Shown piece by piece: positions 37,240-39,617 of a DNA stretch of 39,617 nucleotides. Below the pieces are notes generated by a model. It was given only the letters and a program-made list of their open reading frames with translations, ran no database searches and was not told the DNA's origin. Origin of the DNA: Comamonas odontotermitis. GTDB lineage: Bacteria; Pseudomonadota; Gammaproteobacteria; Burkholderiales; Burkholderiaceae_C. Every line of letters starts with the position of its first letter. Positions within the stretch are counted from its first letter, which is position 1. The stretch covers positions 1 through 39,617 of the forward strand of contig NZ_JACHKZ010000033.1 of the NCBI RefSeq assembly GCF_014207855.1, written 5' to 3'. The position numbers were made by a program, and so were the translations under genes.

Positions 37240-37410
37240 TTAGATGCTCACCTTTCTGATGCGTTGGGTCTTGAGGGTTGATTCCTGGGCCTTAGCCCCG
37301 CTTTCGATGTAGTAGCCGTGGTATCGAGGGTTGCGGTCTACTGACTTGAGGATTCGAGGTGGTTTAAAGTGGGTAGCGATTGATTCGTTACGCTTGGTGA
37401 AGGCATTCAT
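37240..37410 (-). CDS. Small basic hypothetical protein
   Basis: 56 aa: MNAFTKRNESIATHFKPPRI, continuing LKSVDRNPRYHGYYIESGAK. The ATG at 37410 is 11 bp after the previous gene and its stop abuts the next ATG (TAA-ATG). Basic, no known family. Called on operon packing. Confidence 0.5.
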   Translation of the reverse strand: MNAFTKRNESIATHFKPPRILKSVDRNPRYHGYYIESGAKAQESTLKTQRIRKVSI

Positions 37411-37420
37411 CACAAATCCG

Positions 37421-37627
37421 TTACGCGAAAGTGTTTGGGAGGGTGCGCCTCTTTGGGAAAGGCACTACGGGAGCAGCAGACAGTCGAGGGATGACATACC
37501 TGCGCTGGATCTCTGACGAGACGAGACGACTCACTAGTTCGCTGACAGTCACCCCTTGGGCGGCTGCTTCTGCTTCTAGTGCGGATAGTTCATTGCCTGC
37601 AAATGTGGTGTCATGGGTTGGTTGCAC
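37421..37627 (-). CDS. Small helical protein, possible ribbon-helix-helix
   Basis: 68 aa, GTG start with AGGA 8 bp upstream. Helix ELSALEAEAAAQGVTVSELVSRLVSSEIQRRYV has the spacing of the two helices of CopG-type proteins, but the strand is poor. Follows the second small RHH-like gene. Possibly an early regulator. Confidence 0.55.
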   Translation of the reverse strand: MQPTHDTTFAGNELSALEAEAAAQGVTVSELVSRLVSSEIQRRYVIPRLSAAPVVPFPKRRTLPNTFA

Positions 37628-37645
37628 TGGGGAGTTCCTGGTGGG

Positions 37646-37852
37646 TTACGCATGTGCGTGTCGCTTTTCTTCGCTCACCACGGCAGACTTGGAACCATGC
37701 AAAAGCTTCAAACCCTCGATAGCCAGCTCTCGCATGAGAACGGATGGCTGGGTGCCGTTCAACTCGGCCACCGCCTCAACCAGACGACGCTCTGCAGGGG
37801 TGAGCGACAAATTGAATCGTTCACTACGAATGTGGACGGGGTTCGCATACAT
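37646..37852 (-). CDS. Small ribbon-helix-helix-like protein
   Basis: 68 aa from the ATG at 37852 (MYANPVHIRSERFNLSLTPA), with GGAAG 7-8 bp upstream; a longer frame begins 10 codons earlier. A strand (ERFNLSLT) followed by two helices (PAERRLVEAVAELNGTQPSVLMRELAIEGLKLL) matches the RHH/MobC-like fold. It is the first minus-strand gene of the early operon after Cro in this gap. Likely a DNA-binding regulator. Confidence 0.65.
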   Translation of the reverse strand: MYANPVHIRSERFNLSLTPAERRLVEAVAELNGTQPSVLMRELAIEGLKLLHGSKSAVVSEEKRHAHA

Positions 37853-37958
37853 GGTGTGTTCTTCCTTTCTCTTAAAAAACACCGATTGATAAAACTGGGT
37901 GCCTGCCGCCTTCTGGCTACACTGGCTTTGCTAACTAACCAAACCAGAAGGGGCAGAC

Positions 37959-38201
37959 ATGAGCGACAGTCAAAATTCTTGGGATACTCTTTCGGGCCGA
38001 ATGCTGGCGAACGAAGCCGTACTGGAATCACTTTTGCTTGCAGTGCTCTCCGACACAGGCCGTCTAGCCAAAGAAGTCATGGCGAACCTCGACGATCAAC
38101 AGGAAAAGGCAGATCGGATACTCGATGGCGCTGCTCATTCGGGCTTTTCCGATCGCTTGCAAGCAGTGAAGAAGGTGTTGATTGCTCGCTACGGCGCTTA
38201 G
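37959..38201 (+). CDS. Hypothetical protein, opposite strand in early region
   Basis: 80 aa starting MSDSQNSWDTLSGRMLANEA, with AAGGGG 6 bp upstream. All-helical with a hydrophobic heptad part (AVLESLLLAVLSDTGRLAKEVM). It lies against the leftward early transcript between Cro and the RHH gene. A minus-strand frame (38077-38283) overlaps it; I prefer the plus-strand gene for its ribosome site and amphipathic pattern. No family recognised. Confidence 0.55.
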   Translation: MSDSQNSWDTLSGRMLANEAVLESLLLAVLSDTGRLAKEVMANLDDQQEKADRILDGAAHSGFSDRLQAVKKVLIARYGA

Positions 38202-38275
38202 GGATGCCAGCCTCATCCCATCTCAGGAAGGCCTGCGAGATGCGGTCGCCTGTTTCAGCTATGTGTGGTGTTGGC

Positions 38276-38539
38276 TCAACCATGGGCCACCTCCTTGCGC
38301 TTGGGGGTGAGCTCGGGCCAGATCAGCTGCCAGTCGTTGGGGCGGAGGTCCTTCCTTGTTGCGACTCCTCTTATCTCTGCCAGTGGAGCCAATCGGATCA
38401 GTTTGTCATCGGGGATGCGAAGCACGCTGCGCCCATCGCGCCATGCAGAAACTGATGGAGCTTTGATGCCAAGAATGTTGGCAACAGCCCCCGTGCCTCC
38501 AAGCGAGTCAATGAAATGAGCGGCAGTCATGTTGATCAT
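38276..38539 (-). CDS. Cro-like transcriptional regulator
   Basis: 87 aa. The N-terminal helix-turn-helix (MTAAHFIDSLGGTGAVANIL, IKAPSVSAWRDGRSVLRIPDDKLIRLAP) is of the Cro/YdaS type. Two starts are possible: ATG 38539, or ATG 38530 with GAGG 11 bp upstream. It is first in the leftward early operon, facing the cI gene with operators between them: the standard cro position. Confidence 0.85.
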   Translation of the reverse strand: MINMTAAHFIDSLGGTGAVANILGIKAPSVSAWRDGRSVLRIPDDKLIRLAPLAEIRGVATRKDLRPNDWQLIWPELTPKRKEVAHG

Positions 38540-38545
38540 GGCCTC

Positions 38546-38612
38546 ATTATTAGGACTTGCTAATTATTTGTCAATAGCCACTCCTTACAATCAAACAGTT
38601 AGGATTTCCTAA
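38546..38612. promoter_or_regulatory. CI/Cro switch: early promoter and two operators
   Basis: Two related 14-bp sites with TTAGGA/TCCTAA half-sites are TTAGGACTTGCTAA (38550-38563) and TTAGGATTTCCTAA (38599-38612). The leftward early promoter on the minus strand is TTGACA (minus of 38569-38574), 17 bp, AATAAT (minus of 38546-38551). The first operator lies in its spacer and -10. The second overlaps the ribosome site (AGGA) and first base of the cI start codon, so it can switch off cI. Confidence 0.8.
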
Positions 38613-39322
38613 TGACTCTTGCTGATCGACTTCTAGCCGCCATGGCCCACGCCAACCTCACTCAAGCCGAGTTGGCGCGACGCTGCGGGGTGAAGCCCCC
38701 TAGCGTCAGTGGTTGGCTGAGTGGAAAGTCGAAGTTTCTGCGAGGAGAGAATCTTCTGAGTGCGGCTCGCGCTTTGGGAGTAAACCAGCAATGGCTTGCT
38801 ACTGGGCAAGGATCAATGCTTTCTCCCGAGGCCTCTTCTGGCGTGAATGCAATATCAGTTCCGTCTCTTTCGCCAGCACCTCTGCCAGGGGAAGCAGTCA
38901 TTCACATACCACTGCTGGCCAACTCCGCCAGCATGGGCCCAGGCACTGATATTGAGCATGATGATGTGATCATGGGAGCCCTTCCCATCTCGCCAGAGTG
39001 GCTCGACAAGCGCATTAGGCCAACCTCGTTTGATGCTTTGCGCTTTATTCATGCCTATGGTGACTCGATGTCACCCACCTTCGAAGACGGGGATATATTG
39101 CTGGTCGACACTGGGCGTAGAGACCCTTCTATGGCTGATGGTGTCTATGTGCTTGGAACTAGCAAGAGGCTGTTCATAAAGCGCGTAAGCGAGCGCTTTG
39201 ACGGCACAAGAGTGGTATCCAGTGACAACAAGAACGTCCCTCTTGTTCAGGAGCTAAACGGCGATAACGAGATTGATGTACTAGGACGAGTGGTATGGGT
39301 CTGGAATGGCAGGAAACTTTGA
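38612..39322 (+). CDS. cI: CI-like phage repressor (HTH + S24 domain)
   Basis: 236 aa. The helix-turn-helix is at 17-44 (LTQAELARRCGVKPPSVSGWLSG). The C-terminal LexA/CI-type domain has the nucleophile Ser152 in YGDSMSPTFEDGD and Lys190 in LFIKRVSERF. The Ala-Gly scissile dipeptide is absent from the whole sequence (the only Cys-Gly is within the HTH at 25-26). So it dimerises as CI but may not self-cleave in the SOS response. It binds the operators at 38550-38612 and represses cro and early genes. Confidence 0.9.
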   Translation: MTLADRLLAAMAHANLTQAELARRCGVKPPSVSGWLSGKSKFLRGENLLSAARALGVNQQWLATGQGSMLSPEASSGVNAISVPSLSPAPLPGEAVIHIPLLANSASMGPGTDIEHDDVIMGALPISPEWLDKRIRPTSFDALRFIHAYGDSMSPTFEDGDILLVDTGRRDPSMADGVYVLGTSKRLFIKRVSERFDGTRVVSSDNKNVPLVQELNGDNEIDVLGRVVWVWNGRKL

Positions 39323-39335
39323 TTTGTGAGGGGAT

Positions 39336-39524
39336 ATGAAGAAGGTTGCAATAGTTTTGGCTGCTATAACCGCTCTATTGGGATGTGCTGCTAACTACAA
39401 TGGCGGCATCTCAATTGCTGAGCAAAAGAGGATTGAGGCTGAAGTGGAGGCGACTAGGAATGCTGCTGAAGCTAAGTTTCCAATTTATGTGCAAGCATGC
39501 AAAAATGAGTTTCCCGATGCTTGG
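39336..39524 (+). pseudogene. Small lipoprotein gene truncated by IS
   Basis: About 63 original codons remain, beginning MKKVAIVLAAITALLGC: a signal peptide with lipobox LLGC and lipidated Cys17. The mature part has a helix (EQKRIEAEVEATRNAAEAK). From 39525 the frame is IS sequence, ending by chance after FVA. It is transcribed with cI (14 bp gap), so it was expressed in the lysogen. Lysogenic lipoproteins near cI often serve superinfection exclusion; here the 3' end is lost. Confidence 0.7.
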
Positions 39525-39617
39525 GGCTTTGTTGCATAAATCGGTTTGAGACTGAGTCTCCCCAAACCCCAGACGTAGTTATGCCACGGCCACCGTTTGG
39601 GGCGTGCCCAGCTCGGT
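39525..39617 (-). mobile_element. IS5/IS903-like insertion sequence end (partial, inverted)
   Basis: Begins with the terminal repeat GGCTTTGTTGCATAAATC (39525-39542) and continues to the window edge. On the minus strand the last 12 transposase codons lie at 39579-39617 (TELGTPQTVAVA, stop TAA at 39579-39581). The sequence equals the left-hand copy except for one base just after the stop (A versus C). The IS truncates the lipoprotein gene. The rest of the prophage, including integrase, is expected beyond it. Confidence 0.85.

Noticed and set aside
38077..38283. 68-codon minus-strand frame after cro, in the position of a cII gene
   Set aside because: It overlaps the better supported plus-strand gene 37959-38201, shows no helix-turn-helix, and its second half is low complexity. 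Possible, but not called.
1..39617. Composite transposon formed by the two IS copies
   Set aside because: Inverted copies 39 kb apart, each cutting an unrelated gene, with no matching target duplications; an assembly break at repeats is simpler.

Overview
The window is mostly one temperate, lambda-like siphophage (HK97-type head, long non-contractile tail). It is integrated at the 3' end of ssrA (tmRNA) in what looks like a betaproteobacterium, most likely a member of the Comamonadaceae. The host call is my inference from GC content, protein style and the tmRNA 3' sequence. Both window edges lie inside copies of the same IS5/IS903-like insertion sequence in inverted orientation. This is typical of an assembly that stops at repeats, so neither edge is a natural end of the prophage or of its surroundings.

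Left edge (1-3.9 kb): an IS end cuts off the N-terminal part of a TniA/TnsB-type transposase. Intact tniB (AAA+ ATPase) and tniQ (target-site protein) follow, the core of a Tn5053/Tn7-like transposition module. Next comes a non-coding stretch with a run of RNA hairpins and three strong terminators, then 31 nt identical in form to the 3' end of tmRNA (3887-3917, minus strand). The ssrA fragment is the distal prophage attachment site. Degenerate copies of the same T-arm sequence follow within 150 bp.

Prophage, read from its late end (left) to its early end (right), almost all on the minus strand: accessory genes, two of them behind LexA-type SOS boxes (4.2-6.0 kb); the lysis cassette of Rz with embedded Rz1, a plus-strand LprI-like gene, SAR endolysin and holin (6.1-7.9 kb); tail fibre, adhesin and tail tip (8.0-11.1 kb); a 1609-residue tape measure protein (11.1-15.9 kb); an inserted accessory/antirepressor block resembling the P22 immI region (16.0-18.7 kb); tail assembly chaperone with a programmed -1 frameshift, tail tube and head-tail joining proteins (18.8-22.7 kb); a collagen-like protein, portal, capsid, protease and terminase (22.7-29.3 kb); HNH nuclease; a RelA/SpoT-domain protein; a tRNA-Arg(UCG); a Q-like regulator; NinG/NinB; replication genes with iteron-like repeats; and a Cro/CI switch at 38.5 kb. 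The integrase and intact ssrA are not in the window and should lie beyond the right-hand IS.

How it works together: CI (38612, +) represses the leftward early promoter (TTGACA-17-AATAAT at 38546-38574). Early leftward transcription makes Cro, replication and Nin proteins and then the Q-like protein, which should release late transcription of packaging, head, tail and lysis genes. CI has the S24 Ser/Lys dyad but no Ala-Gly cleavage dipeptide. The prophage also encodes a Rha/KilAC antirepressor and two small SOS-box units, so induction may run through antirepressors. Accessory genes are repeatedly found as terminator-bounded inserts within the late operon.
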